From contig CANTUR010000047.1 of the NCBI GenBank assembly GCA_947683625.1, forward strand, positions 2,728,001 through 2,792,000: a stretch of DNA of 64,000 nt. Reading direction: 5' to 3'. A program made the translations under genes and the position numbers. This DNA comes from Mallotus nudiflorus. Taxonomy: Eukaryota > Streptophyta > Magnoliopsida > Malpighiales > Euphorbiaceae. This document shows positions 34,475 to 48,691 of the stretch, piece by piece. The notes beneath the pieces are model-generated. The model saw only the letters and a program-made list of their open reading frames with translations, was not told where the DNA came from and ran no database searches. The number at the start of each line of letters is the position of its first letter. Position 1 is the first letter of the stretch.

Positions 34475-35333
34475 TGCTTACCCCGGTTTTGCCATGTGTG
34501 TGGTAAAATTGGCCATGGGAGTGGTGAGTGTCCCAACAGAATCCAATCCGCGGAATGTCATACTGGAGATGGTGAAGACAGTTCGGCGAGGAGAGATAAG
34601 GAAGGTCAACAGTTGGATAAGGCAAGCTCCAATTATGGTCCTTGGATGATCGCATCCCGTAGAAAGCGGTATTCTGTTAGGAATGATAAGGAAAGTCAAC
34701 CAAGGATCGACAATACCAAAAAACCAGTTAATTTTCAGGGATCCTAGTTTGCAGCCTTGTCAAAGGAGGTTGACGAGGAGTTGGACGCTCATACTGATAA
34801 TCTGCCTTTTCCAGATTCTAATAATATAGAAGATTTTTTCCCTCCAAGGAGTGGTATTGTTAATAAAAAAAAATCTAAGCCACAAAGCCCATCCTGAGCC
34901 CACTCTTGTTACTGCTAAAAGCCCCATGAAAACCCATACAACGTCCACTAAATGCAACACCACTAACACACATCAGAACGCTACTATGGCCAAGTTCAAC
35001 CTTGACCCAAAAATGCATACTGTGATCATCCTAGACCCGTCAAGCTCAGAGAGTCCAATGACTGACCCTAGACATGACCATCAACCTTTACAACCTTTAA
35101 TCACAGATAGAAAGGGAGATGAAGACCTCATGACTGGTTTACCGTCGGATATAAATAAAATGGATATGGCGCCTGTTGAATGTGATAATAATGGTGAGAA
35201 CATAGATGACAATGATGATGGGAAGGAATCTATGAATAGGGATGATGAAATTTCAAAGTCAGAAGGAGAAGAAGAGTTTGATGATGCAGCTGAAATGGAG
35301 GCAATAGAGACCATTTGTGGTCACCGAGAATGA
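34475..35333 (+). pseudogene. LINE ORF1 C-terminal part
   Basis: The first codons give LPRFCHVCGKIGHGSGEC, a CCHC zinc knuckle of the type found in plant L1 ORF1 (RNA-binding chaperone) proteins. This is followed by YGPWMIASRRKR, another hallmark of the family. After a stop at about 34745 the frame continues in pieces, with a long polar, acidic tail (34851-35333, rich in Asp and Glu). The N-terminal part of ORF1 is missing because the insertion is 5'-truncated. Confidence 0.85.
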
Positions 35334-35385
35334 GTGCGATGCTGTGGCCAATTTATTTCCTGTACTTTATGATGACATCTTTAAT

Positions 35386-35656
35386 ATGTTGGAATTATCA
35401 AGGGGCGAGCTCGCCCCAATTCAAGAGAGCTTTTGATTTTATAGTTTAGAAAAATCATCCTGATATAGTGGCGTTACTAGGGCCTCGTATCAGTTTGGAC
35501 ATGGCGGATCAATTTATTAAAAAGTCTAAATTCCCTTATTCTCATAGAATAGAGGCCCGAGGTTATTCTGGCAGTATTCGATTACCCTGGAAGGACGATT
35601 GGAGGTAGAAATTATGGAGAATGATTGGCAATTTACACACTTACGAGCTGTGAAGA
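35386..35656 (+). pseudogene. LINE ORF2 endonuclease, N-terminal fragment
   Basis: From 35390 the frame reads WNYQGASSPQFKRAFDFIV, a decayed form of the WNCRGA start of plant L1 apurinic-type endonucleases. It continues with NHPDIVALLGPRISLDMAD and GYSGSIRLPWKDDW. A TAG at about 35447 and a stop after DDWR interrupt it. The copia insertion at 35657 splits the domain. The frame resumes at 50945 once the duplicated GAAGA is counted once. Confidence 0.88.
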
Positions 35657-35965
35657 CATTGAAGGTTGATTCAAAATATCAGCACGTGACCTGGTCTATA
35701 GTTAGTTGAAATAAGTTGCTGATTTTTCTCATTTAGTTACTTGAATTTCTGGTTTATTTGTTTAGCTAACAGCACTTTGATTTAGTGCCAAAGATTTCCG
35801 CTTTCTTTAAGTTAGTTTGTTTCATGTAATGCCTATTTAAAGGCAAGTTAATTCAGTGAATAATGCATCCAATTTTCAGCTTATAGAATATCTAGTTTCT
35901 TTTCTTCTTAATCAGTTCTCTGCTATTTTATTTTTCCTCTAGTTTTGCTGCTGTCTACCCCAACA
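35657..35965 (+). repeat. Copia F 5' LTR
   Basis: 309 bases matching 50631-50939 with few differences. Its first bases read CATTGAAGG where the 3' LTR has TGTTGAATG, so the usual TG terminus has mutated. Confidence 0.92.
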
Positions 35966-35968
35966 TTA

Positions 35969-35980
35969 TGGTATCAGAGC
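35969..35980 (+). other. Primer-binding site of copia F
   Basis: TGGTATCAGAGC, complementary to initiator methionine tRNA, three bases after the 5' LTR. Confidence 0.92.
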
Positions 35981-36012
35981 TAGTTCGTTCTGTAGCTGGG
36001 CATTTAAAAAAA

Positions 36013-36957
36013 ATGGCAACAAATGGCAATGTTCAGAGCATTTCCCAACCAACAATACCTCTGTTTAAAGGTGATTACTATGAGTTCTGGAGTATTAAAA
36101 TGAAGACTCTGTTCAGTTCTCAAAAGTTATGGGACTTGATAGAAAATGGATATGTTGACCCAGATGACGAAACCAGATTGAGAGAAAATAAGAAGAAGGA
36201 CTCCAAAGCATTGTTCTTCATTCAACAAGCTGTTCATGAGTCAATTTTCTCCAAAATTGCAGCAGCAACTACAGCTAAAGAAGCTTGGACAACTTTGCAA
36301 ATAGCATTCCAAGGCTCTTTGAAGGTAATCATGGTGAAACTCTAATCACTTCGTCGTGATTTTGAAACCTTACATATGAGAAGTGGAGAATCAGTGCATA
36401 ATTTTCTATCTAGAGTAGTTGCAATTGTCAATCAAATAAGGTCCTATGCAGAGGAGGTTTCTGATCAAACTGTTGTTGCTAAGGTATTGCGAAGTCTCAC
36501 ACCAAAGTTTGATCATGTTGTAGCAACCATTGAAGAGTCAAAAGACTTGGCTATATACTCATTTGATGAATTAATAGGGTCTTTACAATCCCATAAGGCA
36601 AGACTAAGCAGGTCGGATGAGAAGAATGAAGAGAAGGCCTTTCATATTAAGGGGGAGATGCACTACCAGAAAAATAAGCAAAGAGAGGTAGCTGGTAGAA
36701 GATGTAGAGGAGAATCACATGGCAGAAGTGGTCACAACGTTGGACAAGGAAATGATCAATTTGAATAAAGACAGCAAATTGGAAGGAAATATAGTGACAA
36801 AAGTTACATTCAATGTTACTATTGTAAAATATTTGGGCATGTAAAGGTTGATTGTTGGAAATAGGAAAAGCAAGCAAATTATGCTGAGCATAAGGAGGAA
36901 AAAGAAGTCAAGCTCTTCATGGCTTATGAGAAAGATGCAACAGTCCGCAATAACATT
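36013..36957 (+). pseudogene. Copia F gag with CCHC knuckle
   Basis: The likely start is ATG at 36013 (MATNGNVQS). The frame carries the copia gag pattern: PLFKGDYYEFWSIKMKTLF, the EAWTTLQ segment, and after a TAA at about 36343 the continuation MRSGESVHNFLSRV. The zinc knuckle CYYCKIFGHVKVDC lies at about 36814-36855, after another stop near 36766. At least four stops make it non-functional. Several look like Trp (TGG) or Gln (CAA) codons turned into stops by C-to-T or G-to-A change. Confidence 0.88.
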
Positions 36958-38757
36958 TGATACTTAGATAGCGGATGCTATAATCATATGACCGGTGCAA
37001 AGTCATTTTTTAAAGAAATTAATGAAGCTTTCAAATCAAAGGTGACACTTGGAGATGACAATCAAATGCATGTAAACGGCAAAGGCACTGTGGCTATAAG
37101 AAATGGTTTTGGTAATGTAAATCTCTTACATAGTGTTTACTTTATTCCTAGCTTGTCACAAAATTTATTGAGTGTTGGGAAACTCATGGGTAGAGGATTT
37201 TCACTTTTGTTTGATAATGATTCATGTATGATAAGAGATAAAAAATCAAATCAGATTGTTACAGAAGTTAAAATGATAGCAAATAAGTTGTTTCCACTTG
37301 AACTTTCTAAAGTGGGAAACAAAGCTATGTAGGCAATGCTATGATTGTTAAAGATAATAGTGAGTCTAGTTTATGGCATTTAAGATATGGGCATTTGAAT
37401 GCAAAGAGTCTGAAATTGTTGAGTCAAAAGGAAATGGTGTTTGGGTTACCTAAAATAGAGACTTTGGATGTATGTGAGGGATGTGTTTATGGGAAACAAT
37501 GTAAAAAATCATTTCCTATAGGAAAATCTAGAAAGGCATTTAGTTCACTTAAGATTGTACATGCTGACTTGTGTGATCCTGTGCAAACAAAACTGTTTGG
37601 TAGGAGTAGATATTTTTTATTATTTACAGATGAATATAGTCGTATGAGTTGGGTTTACTTTCTTCATCTTAAGTCCGAGACATTTCAAACCTTTAAGAAA
37701 TTTAAAGCACTTATGGAAAAGCAAAGTGGAAGTTGCATTAAGACTCTTTGTACAGATAGAGGTAGAGAATTTTTGTCATAAGAATTCATTCATTTTTATA
37801 AAGAAGAAGGGTTGCATAGAGAGTTTACTGCTCCAAACACTCCAGAACAAAACGGTGTAGCTAAACGAAAGAACCGAACTGTTGTTAAGATGGCAATAAG
37901 CTTGCTCAAAGCTAAAGGGCTTATGAATGATTTTTGGGCAGAAGCTGTTACAACTGTTGTTTATTTGCTAAATTTGTCACCAAAAAGGGTGTCTAAAATC
38001 AAATGCCATATGAGGCTTGGAGTGGTAAAAAACCTTGGGTAAGCCACTTAAAGATTTTTTGTTGTATTGCCTATGTTTTGATTAACTTACATAATCATAG
38101 CAAACTTGATGATAAATCAACAAAATGCATCTTTGTTGGTTATTGCTCTCAATCTAAAGCTTATAGGCTGTATAATCCAATTAATGGGTTATTATAAGCA
38201 GGAATGTTGTCTTTGATGAAAATGCAAGTTGGAAGTGGAATGAAAGTAATGAGGCCATTCAGATTGAAGCTCCACCAACTGAAGAAACTACACCAACTCC
38301 ATTGAGTTCTTCAAGCACATCACCTTCATCATCAACAACTTCAAGTCCTTCAAGCAGTAGCAGCTCATCTTTGGATGAAATTCCACATAGAAAATTTAGA
38401 TCTTTAACTGAAATCTATGAGTCAACTCAAGCCTTGTTTGTTGTTGACCCTACAAGCTTTGAAAAAGCCATAGAGAAAGAAGAATGGTGTAATGCAATGA
38501 AAGAAGAGCTAAATTCAATTCAGAAGAATGAAACATAGAAATTGATGGATTTACCAGCAGGCAAAAATGCAATTGGAGTTAAATGGGTGTTTAAAACAAA
38601 GTACCATTCAGATGGAACAATTGAAAAACATAAAGCTCGCCTTGTTGCTAAAGGCTATTCACAGCAACAAGGCATTAACTTCGATAATACATTCTCTTCG
38701 GTTGCTCGTTTTGAAATGGTGAGAACTTTACTTGCCTTAGTAGCACAATTGGGTTGG
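36958..38757 (+). pseudogene. Copia F protease, integrase and start of reverse transcriptase
   Basis: In order: YLDSGCYNHMTG (protease, DSG), the pre-integrase HLRYGHLNAKSL with its CEGC...C zinc-binding residues, the integrase core with HADLCDP, LFTDEYSR and CTDRGREF, and the NTPEQNGVAKRKNRT segment. Then come FVGY, a Ser/Pro/Thr-rich linker, and the reverse transcriptase from VKWVFKTKYHSDG to FSSVARFEMVRTLLAL. Stops occur near 37330, 37779, 38195 and 38536, and there is a frameshift near 38003. The domain is cut at 38758 by LTR H after Val-Ala-Gln-Leu-Gly-Trp and continues at 49403. Confidence 0.9.
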
Positions 38758-41357
38758 TGTCACGACCCAAAACTAGAAGTCATGACCAGCACTGGGAAAT
38801 AGGAATTCTTTCGAATTCAGAACCCGTAGCAAGCCTTAGAAAAAAAATAAAAAAAAAACATGCAATAAATAGATAAAAACAGTACTTAATTAAAATTTTT
38901 TCAAATTAAAATATAAAAATAAATATTCATTTTCTTTTCATAAATAAATATATTCATACAATGATCAAATAAAATTCCTAAAGTATAAAGTATCAGACAA
39001 AATAATACTCTGCTGATACAATAATATTACTACTGCAGTTTTTAAAATGCAAATCAGAGTTCAAAATATACATTTACATAAAATAGTTGGGATAGAAGAA
39101 CACTAGTGAAGAACTCTACTTCAAAGGTCTGACGATAAAGGATCTCCTGAAAAAAAATAATTAAGGGGGGGTTAGACCTCACTAAGTGAATTATTATACT
39201 ATATATACATGCATCTAAACCATATCCAGTCACGCATTCTTATATATATAAGTATATTCATGCATTTCACATAAATGTCAAACTCTGCTTTTATAAATAT
39301 AATACATGCAGAAAACATTTATTTTAATACATGAAGGATCGAATAGAACCCTATTAATCGCAATCTCAATCAATCATATCATCACTTTAGCCATACAAGC
39401 TCACTTAAATCCAAGTAAATCACTTATTCCATTTTGGACAGTAGACTGACCCCGAGACACTAAGTCAACCGAGCTCCAGCAATCTGACTATCAGTGTGAT
39501 TGGCCCCGAGACACTAGGTCAATCGAGCTTCCGCAAGCACACTTTTAATCTCAATCAAATCAATCAAATCATAATCACCACAATTAATTCCTCACTCAAA
39601 CTTAAATCTATCGCACCAGTACGTACACGGTCCTAGTGTTGCCCATTAGGTAGCACGTTTGATTGATATCCTTCATTTAAAATAAAACATCCATTTGGAC
39701 AAACAAATAATGCAAAATAGTAATCATAATGATAAAAATAAACCATATATATATTAAAAAGATACTTAAAATAAACTAAGTATATTTCGAGTATATATAT
39801 ATGTCAAATAAAGTCAAATCAAATATAAAATATTCCAAGGATAAACCAATGATATACTTAAAAACAATTAAGTATGAATTGATAATATAACATGCATTTA
39901 TTTGGAAATATATCAAAAATATAACAAAATATACTTAAAAATAATTTAAGTGTAAAACAATAATAAGACATGCAATTATTTAGGAACATACCTAAAGTAT
40001 ACTAATCATTTAATAAACAATCAAGAATAAATATAGATTTAAAACATGTATTTAATTTTGACATATGTCCAAAATATATTAAAAAATAAATAAATATCTA
40101 ACACACATGTATCAAAAATAAACTCTAAATATACCAGTGATATATTAAATGTATATAGAAAATATGCAAACATATATATATCAAGATATACTAATAATAA
40201 ACTGAAAATATACCAAATCATATTATAAATTAAACTACTGTTTAAAACATATAATGAAAATGAAAAATCCTAAGTCATGCATCCTATATACAATGCATAT
40301 ATATACAGTATAATAACTCATTGGTTCATGCTCCATAAGACAGACTTGGCAGGCCTGATCCGTTAGGCCTCGGTCTCGACACAGCTAGAAAAATAAAATA
40401 ACAACAACCATTAGAATAAATTTCTAATTTTACGCTTCTAGGATTACTATAGAAAGACTCAATCAAAAATTCAAAACTAGAGTCGAACCGGTTGTCACGT
40501 TTTACGAGAAATCTACCAAAATTTTGACAGAGTCTCTTCTGTAAAACGGACATCTCCCTACAAAAGTAGGGCCGATCCTGCACAGAAAACACACTTCTAA
40601 AATCTCAAGGTACAACACCTCGGGTTAAGACCCCAAACTCCACAAATCCCCAATCGAAATTCACAATACACAAACAATAATATTAAATAGTAAAATAATA
40701 AAAACCATCAAAAACCTGTAAAAATATTTAAAAACCTTTATTTTTCAACTAAAACATAAAAGTCAATTTTAAACAATATTTGATAATAAAATTCATAAAC
40801 GGGATAAAATCTCCATTTTACAATTAAATTAACATAAATTGTAAATAATATTTAAGATCATAATTTAGCATCACAAAAATAATAAAATACACATTAAATT
40901 TCAAAGTAATAAATACACTTATTATTTACATAATATTCCAAAATTATTACAATTTAACTAATAAAATCTCAAATATTATATATAATATCAATAAAAATTC
41001 AATTTTACAATTATTCAACATAACATAATAAATTCACATTTAATTGCCTAAATAACTTAATTATATAATAAAATTAGTTTAAAACCCATTTTATTTCCAT
41101 AATAATATATACAATATATTATTTGAAAATAATTTTTAAAACATAGTATTAATTAGTTAAAAATAGTAATTAATTTATAAAAATCATTTTATTACCTTAA
41201 ATAATTATAAAATCAACTAAAACCTAATATCTAACTATAATTAACACAAAATTACACATTTACCCCTATAATACAAAATATACAATATACTTAAATATAT
41301 TAAATAATTTTCTCAAAAAATTATATAAAATCATAAGAATTATTTAATCTATATATC
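38758..41357 (-). repeat. Chromovirus solo LTR H, left fragment
   Basis: Minus-strand LTR beginning on the plus strand with TGTCACGACCC. The target duplication GTTGG is at 38753-38757 and 49398-49402. The most diverged family member seen here, yet it still has TTTTCTGTGCAG-, TTTTTCTAG-, TTTTTTTCAG- and TTTCTAAG-type acceptor-like sites at the matching positions, and both tandem hairpin units (about 39440-39545). It is interrupted at 41358 by LTR I and resumes at 48032. The right-hand terminus reads TGTAATAACCC on the minus strand. Confidence 0.9.
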
Positions 41358-41815
41358 TGTAATAACCCGAGTTTTTAAATATTTTCATATTTTAATGCGA
41401 TATGAAATTTTAATAATTTTAATATATACATTTGACTATTTAATTATTTTATTAATAATTAATGTTATTTTATGTTTATTTAAAGTTTTCCACCTAAATT
41501 TTTTTTCGAAACCTATTATTTTGGAAAATAATATTTAAATAATATGTTATTGATTAATGATATTTTATTTTATTAAATTGCATGGTTTCATGCATGATTA
41601 ATGCTTTGAATATTAATATATACATTTACATGCATATGGATATATTATTATAATTATTAGGGTTTAATATTTAAATTATGTATATATATTATATTTTTTA
41701 ATATTTTTATGTGTGTTATATATATGTATATATATATATATATATATATAATAATTTGTGGTGTGTGTTTATTTTATATATTATAAAGTTAGTGTATTTT
41801 AATATAAACTTTATG

Positions 41816-41886
<71 letters not shown>

Positions 41887-43821
41887 AAATAAAAAGAAAA
41901 ACTTTGTCAAAAACACCCCTCCCCCTTTTTTCAACCTCTCGACACCCCTCACCCCCCACCTTCATCGTCTGCAATGGCGGCCACCTACCATCGGTGTGCC
42001 TCCATCGTTCCCAGCCAGCTCTACCACCAGCAGCACCCTTCTCCAGTGTCGTTCAACTCAATTTTAGCCGGAAAGCTGAAAATCGAACTCACTGTCGTTC
42101 ACCTCGATTCCGGCCACCAAATTTGACACTACCTATCTCATTGTCTTCCTTGAGCTCCGGTGAATGCATTTCTAAGCTTGGTTTCACTTGATTTGGTTTA
42201 GATTCTGGTGGTGATTTCTAATTCAACCATTTTAGTTTCTTGATTTTTTTGAACTTCGATCATTGATATTCAAGCTTAATTTCTTCACAAAATTTGCTTC
42301 TCCTAGCTTAATCTACATCCTAGAATTTTTTTGGAATTTTTAAAATTTATTTTGATCTTTGTGAATTTTTTATTACTTTATTAATATTTTCTAATTTTCG
42401 TAAATTAATTAAATAAATTTTGAAATTGTGATTTTTAGTATTTATGGTGGTTGAAATTAATTTTAGAATTTAATTTATAATTTTTGTGATTTTTTTGTAA
42501 TTAATATAATTTTATTTAGTTTATGTGAATTTTGAAAATTTAGGTTAAATGTGTATTTTGTTAAGATTAATTGGTTAATTGAGTATAATTATTGATTTTA
42601 TTGAATTATATGTTGAGAAAATAATTTTTGAGTAATTATATAATTTTTGGTGAATTTTTGAATAATTATTGTATATTATGTGAATTATTATATATTATGG
42701 GTATTTTGGTAATTTGGTAGTAATATTAGTTGAATATTAAGTTAAATTGGTTTTAATAATTATTTTAGGTATAAAAATGATTTTTACAAATTATTTACTA
42801 TTTTTAAATAATTAAAACTATTTTTCAAAATTTATTTTCAAATTATATATAATATACTATTTTTGTAAATAAATGAGTTTTTAGTGATTTTTAATATGTT
42901 TTGGGCTAATTAAGTAATTTGGATTTATAAAATGAATTTTTATTAATATTTGTGAATTTATTGAGAATTATCGATTTTTAATAATATTATATTAATATTA
43001 TGATTTTTAAGTAATTATCGGTGAAATAATTATTTTTAATGTTTAAATATTTAAATTTGCTATATTTTGGTATATGAAGGGTATTTTTGATATTTATGGA
43101 ATTTTAATGTATTTTGTGCATATCTTGTGAATTGTAAACCTCGGTCGGTGAAATTGTAGTTTGGGAATCCGATCGAGGGGTTGTGTGGTTATCCTATATT
43201 CGAAGTGTGTTTTCTTGCAGGACCAGCTCTATTTTTTAAGTAGAGAGATGTCCGTTTTATAGAGGAGGTTCTGTCGAATTTTCGATAAAATTCTCGTAAA
43301 ATGTGACATTCGATTAAATTCTTATTCCTTGTCTGTGTCTATAATTCTAGATCAAGTTTCTAGAAATTAAGTTAGATTTATTCTAATTTTGTGTTAATAT
43401 ATTATTTATTAGTTGCGCCGAGACCGAGGCCTAGTGGACCAAGCTCGTCGGACCTGTCTCGTGGAGCGCACAACTATGAGTTGTTATTTTATATATACGT
43501 GTATTTAGGTTGCATGATTTTAGAAATATATGTTTTAATTGTATGAATTGTGCATAAATGATTTAATAAATGATTAGTATATTTTAGGTATATTTTTAGT
43601 ATATTTTTGGTATATTTTGAATTTAATGCATGATTTACCTTTGCTTTATGCCTAAGTTGTTTTTAAGTATATATGTGGTTTATTTTTTGTTTATTTTATA
43701 ATTGAACTGATTTTATTCGACATATATATTCGAAATATACTTAGTTTATTTTTTGTATATTTCTAGTATATATATGGTTTATATTGCCATTTAAATTAAT
43801 ATCATGCATCATTTATTTTAC
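41358..43821 (+). repeat. Chromovirus solo LTR I, left fragment
   Basis: Plus-strand LTR starting TGTAATAACCCGAG, the same terminal variant as LTR H. Its target duplication ATATC is at 41353-41357 and 48032-48036. The first GC-rich island is at about 41905-42163, followed by GTGAATGC, and the TTTTCTTGCAG acceptor-like site is near 43220. Interrupted at 43822 by LTR J. Confidence 0.9.
41819..41884. repeat. (TA)n microsatellite in LTR I
   Basis: About 33 uninterrupted TA units. A shorter imperfect TA run lies at about 41718-41750. Confidence 0.95.
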
Positions 43822-46800
43822 TGTAATATCCCGTGTTTTTAAAATATTTTTACACTGTACCGGGATATGCAGTGTTAATAATTTCTATATTTTATATGAT
43901 ATTTTTACGAGTTAATATGTATTTAAAACCTATTTTAATTACTGTGTATTATTTTCAGTGTTTTACGTAAAATTTTCCCGGGACTTGCATTTTCGGGGAA
44001 ATTTTCACATAAACAATGTATTATTAATTATTTTAAATATATTTTCGAACTTGCATGAACTCATGCGTATTTTTAAATTATTAAATAAAGCCTGTGTGTG
44101 TATATTTATTTAATTAGGGTTTATTATTACCCTAATATTTTATTAATTATTTATTTGTTTTATTGTTATTTAATTAATTTTATTTAGTATAAATTATTAA
44201 AATATTAGATTTTATGTGTGTGGTGTATATTTGATATGTGTAATTTAATATTATTTTATTATATAGTGTAAATTATATATATATACATATATACATTAAA
44301 ATTTGTCAAATTACAAAAGAATTGGAAAATTACCAAACTGCCCCCGAGTCTTCTTCTTCCACCCGACCGATTCTCCTCGCCGTCCGAACGCCTGTCACGC
44401 CATTTCTTCATCGTGGGTGTGCCGTCCGGTGTGCCACCACCTTCCCCAGCCTTCCTCGCCGCCTGAGGTAGCCGTTTCCGACGCCTGGAAGTTGATTTTG
44501 GCCGGAGAAGCCGAAAATCGATCCACCGTCGATCACACCGATTCCGGCCACCGTTTTCGATACCGTCGGTCTCTTTATTCTCCTTGAGCTCCGGTGAGTG
44601 TGATTCTAGCTTTGTTTTGAGCTAAAATGGTCTAGAATTGCTTAGGTTTCGATTTTTCAATTTCGGCCTATTAGGGTTTTCGATTTTTTTGAGCTTCAAA
44701 TTGATTGATTCATGAAAACTTCCTTCAAAAATGCTGTTCCTAGTAGCTCAATCTACATGTATGAATTTTTTTAGAATTTTTGGAGATTTTTTGGATTTTT
44801 GGGTATTTTTGAATATTTTAATATTATTTTCTAATTTTCGGAAATTAATTATTTAAATTATGAAATTGGAGTTTATGGTTAAATTAGGTGTTGAAATGAA
44901 TTATAGGAATTTATTTGGAATTTTTATGAATTTCTAAGTATTTATTTTGAATTATTGAAGTTTATGTGATTTTGAGAAATTAGGGTTAAATGTGTTTTTA
45001 TTTGAATTTAATTGGTTAATTGAGTTTAATTATTAATATTATTGATAAATATGTTGAGAAAATTAATTTTGGATAATTGTATGATTTTTGGTGAATTTTT
45101 GAAGTAATTTAAGTATATTTATATATATAAGGGTATTTTGGTAATTTTACCCTAAATTGTCTAAAAATGTAATTTAATTGGTTTTAATAGTTATTTAAGG
45201 TATAAAAATGATTTCTACAAAATATTTGGTATTTTTAACTAATTAAAACTATTTTTCGTAAATTATTTTCAATTATATATATAATATACGATTTTTCTAA
45301 TAAAATGAGTTTTAATCGGTTTTTACAGTGTTTCAAGGTTAATTATGTAATTTTTACCTATGAGATGTATTTCTATGTTGTGAGGATATTTTTGCTATAC
45401 CTGGAATATGTTCTGTGTTTGTGGACCCCGGTCGGTGGACTGTAGTTTGGAGTCCGACCGTGGGATTTTGATTGTGTTGAGCTTATTTTTCGAAGTGTAT
45501 TTCTTTGTAGGGTCGGCTCTACTCTTTTGAGTAGAGAGATGTCCGTTTTACAGGGGAGGTTCTGCCGGATTTCGATAGAATTCTCGTAAAACGTAATATC
45601 CAGTCGAACCCTAAATTCTATTTCCGTATTTTAATACTCTAGATTGAATTCTAGGATTTCTGTTAGGGTTTATTCTGATGTCTATTATTTATTGCTTGTT
45701 TAGTTGCGCCGAGACCGAGGGCTAGTGGACCAGGCCCGTCGGACTTGTCTCGTGGAGCGCATTAGGTGAGTTACCATACTATATATATATGCTTAGGATG
45801 CATGATTTAGAAATACATGTTTTATATTGAATAAATATGCATAAATAATTTGATTATTTCTTAAGTTTACATTAAGTATATTTTTGGTTTATTTTTGGTA
45901 TATAATAAATTATATGCATGTTTTGTGAATAAAATAAATTTAAAATGTTTTTAAATATATTTCCAGCTTAAGTTATAATTTGATGGGATTCATTTGACGT
46001 ATATATACTCGAAATATACCTGGTTTACTTTTGGTATATTTTCGGTATATATATGGATTATATTGTTATTTCATTTACATTCATGCATCATATATTTTTA
46101 TGAATGAATGTTTTACATTATTAATGATGAAGGATATCAATAGAATGTGCTACCTAGTGGGCAGCACTAGGACCGAGTACGTACCGGTATGCCTATAGCT
46201 TTAGGCTATATTACTAACTTATTTATGGATATTGATTTAATGTGATTATGGATATGTGAGATGTGGTTTGTGGGTGTGATTGCTGGAGCTCGGTTGACCA
46301 AGTGTCTCGGGGCCAATCACACTAGCAGTTAGACTGCTGGAGCTCGGTTGACTTAGTGTCTCGGGGCCAGTCTACTGTCCAAATGGATTAAGTGGATATA
46401 TTTGGATTAAGTGAGCCTGTATGGCTAGAGTGTTGTTTAACATTATTTTCTGAGGTTGCGATATTCTAGGGTTCTATGTGATCCTTCATAAAAGATGATT
46501 TTCAGACAAAATATAAAAATGATTTTCTGCATCTGTATGAATTTGCCTGTATATATACATATTACATATATACCGTTGATTGTATGCATTATCACTTAGT
46601 GTGTATGTATATATATTATAGTAATTCACTCAGTGAGGTCTGACTCCCCTCCGTTGACTATTTTTCAAGAGAGTGAACTTCTTCAGACCTCAGTAGCAAG
46701 TCGATACGCCGGATTTCTTCCGCCCCGGCTTCTTTATGTAAATTATCTACTTGAGTCTTATTTATTTTATCTAGACACTGCAGTAGTTGTGAATTAAAGT

Positions 46801-47071
46801 ATTGGATTTTATGTATTTTATTTTAAAGAGATGTATTATATTGAAACTGGATTTGTATTAAAGAGATTATGTATCTATGAGATAGGATTTTGATTTAAAT
46901 CCAGTTGATGTGAATAATATTATGATATTATGATTTTTATTTCTGCTGCATATTATATTGTTATTGTTATTATTGCATGTTTATTTTATTTTTAGGCTTG
47001 CTACGGGTTCCGGATTCGAAAGAATTCCCGTTCCCTAGCGCCGGTCATGGCCCCTGTTTTGGGTCGTGACA
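43822..47071 (+). mobile_element. Solo chromovirus LTR J
   Basis: A complete LTR of 3250 bases from TGTAATATCCCG to GGGTCGTGACA, with a perfect target duplication TTTAC (43817-43821 and 47072-47076), inserted in LTR I. It is closer to A and B than the other solo LTRs. Its first GC-rich island (about 44337-44593) is long and contains no ATG on the plus strand. It ends CTCCG|GTGAGTG, is preceded by a CT-rich stretch, and follows a TATA-rich sequence at 44274-44294. Confidence 0.93.
44274..44294 (+). promoter_or_regulatory. Candidate TATA region of LTR J
   Basis: A TATATATATACATATATA run about 60 bases before a CT-rich, ATG-free leader-like island. It is consistent with the LTR promoter, though AT-rich DNA here makes chance likely. 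Confidence 0.3.
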
Positions 47072-48031
47072 TTTACGAATGTATGAGTTTATTTTAATAA
47101 AGGATATCGATAGAATGTGCTACCTAGTGGGCAGCACTATGACTGAGTACGTACCGATAAGACGATGGAATTTAGATTAAATTACTAACCTATTTATGGA
47201 TATTGATTGGATTGATTTGATTAATGTGAGATGTGATTGCTGGAGCTCGATTGACCAAATGTCTCGGGGCCAATCACACTGACAGTCAGACTGTTGTAAC
47301 TCAGTCGACTTAGTGTCTCGAGGCTAGTCCATTGTCCAAATGGAATAAGTGAATTTATTTGGAACAAGTGAGCCTGTATGGCTAGAGTGTTGTCTATTAC
47401 TATTTGAGGTTGCAATCATTTAGGGTTCTATTTGATCATTCATAAACTGATATTTTCTAGTATTATATAAAAAGTGATTTCAGCATCTGTGTGCATTTGT
47501 CTGTATATATATTTATTATATATATTATATTGAGTGTCTGCATTTGACAATTAGTTATGCATGTATATATATTATAACAATTCACTCAATGAGGTCTGAC
47601 TCCCCTCTGTTGATATTTTTCAGAAGAGTCTTCGTCCCCAGACCTCAGTAGCAAGCCTATACGCCGGATTTCTTCCGCTCCAGCCTTATTATGTAAACTG
47701 CTTATTTGAGTTTATTTTGTATTCTAAACACTACAGTAGTTGTTGTAGTGAGGTGTATTTATAATATATATGTAAGAGATTTAAATTTCAGAAGTTTAAA
47801 TCGAGAAACTGTACTTAAAGATTTTATTATATATGAGATGAAATTTATGTTATTAATTGAGTTGAAGAATTATTATTTTACATTCAAGATTTTAATTCCG
47901 CTGCAAAAAAATATTTTATTTATTTTATTATGTTGCATGCTTTTATTTTTTAAGGCTTGCTACAGATTCCGAATTCAAAAGAATTACAATTCCTTAGCGC
48001 CGGTCCTGGCCCCCTATTTTGGGTCATGACA
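47072..48031 (+). repeat. Chromovirus solo LTR I, right fragment
   Basis: Resumes after LTR J and ends GGGTCATGACA at 48031. It retains degraded tandem hairpin units near 47235-47335, the TTTTTCAG acceptor-like site near 47620 and the GCTTGCTACAGATTCCG island near 47957. Confidence 0.9.
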
Positions 48032-48691
48032 ATATCATATACTAATATTAATCAAAACTTTCAACTAATAATTTCAACAAAAATACTTATTTAACTTAAT
48101 AATTCAAAATACACATAAATTATATAAAATTCCATAAAAATTATATAAATCCATAAAAATTATTCTATCAACAAATAACATTCTAATATTAACTAAAATA
48201 CACAATTAAACTCTAATTTCAACCAAGAATACACATTAAGCTAAATATCCAAACTTACATAAACCATAAATATTTCTAAAAATTACAAAATATACTCAAA
48301 AAAAAATAATTTCTCAACACCAAAATTAATAACAATATATAATAACAATAATTTAACCAAATTCATAATTTAATTAATTAATTAGTAAAAATTCATTTTT
48401 AATTATTAAAATATTCAATAATTAACCAAAAATCAAACAAAATCAGAAAAATAAATTAAAAGTATCTAGGAGTAGATTAAGATGCATAGATCATTGTTTC
48501 TAAAGGAAATTATAAAAAAACATTAAACTCGAGCTAAAAAAAATTAGAAAAGAAATTTGACATAAACTAAAAATTGATTAAAACTCACAAATAATTAGCT
48601 TTGAGCATTGATCAAGCTCAAAATCAACTTCCCCTCAACTCAAGGAGTTGATTGAGCTAAAGAAACCGAGCTCCCGTTGTCAAAAATGGCT

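Noticed and set aside
34851..35333. Possible independent acidic protein gene
   Set aside because: Position directly between the LINE ORF1 knuckle and the ORF2 endonuclease shows it is the polar tail of ORF1.
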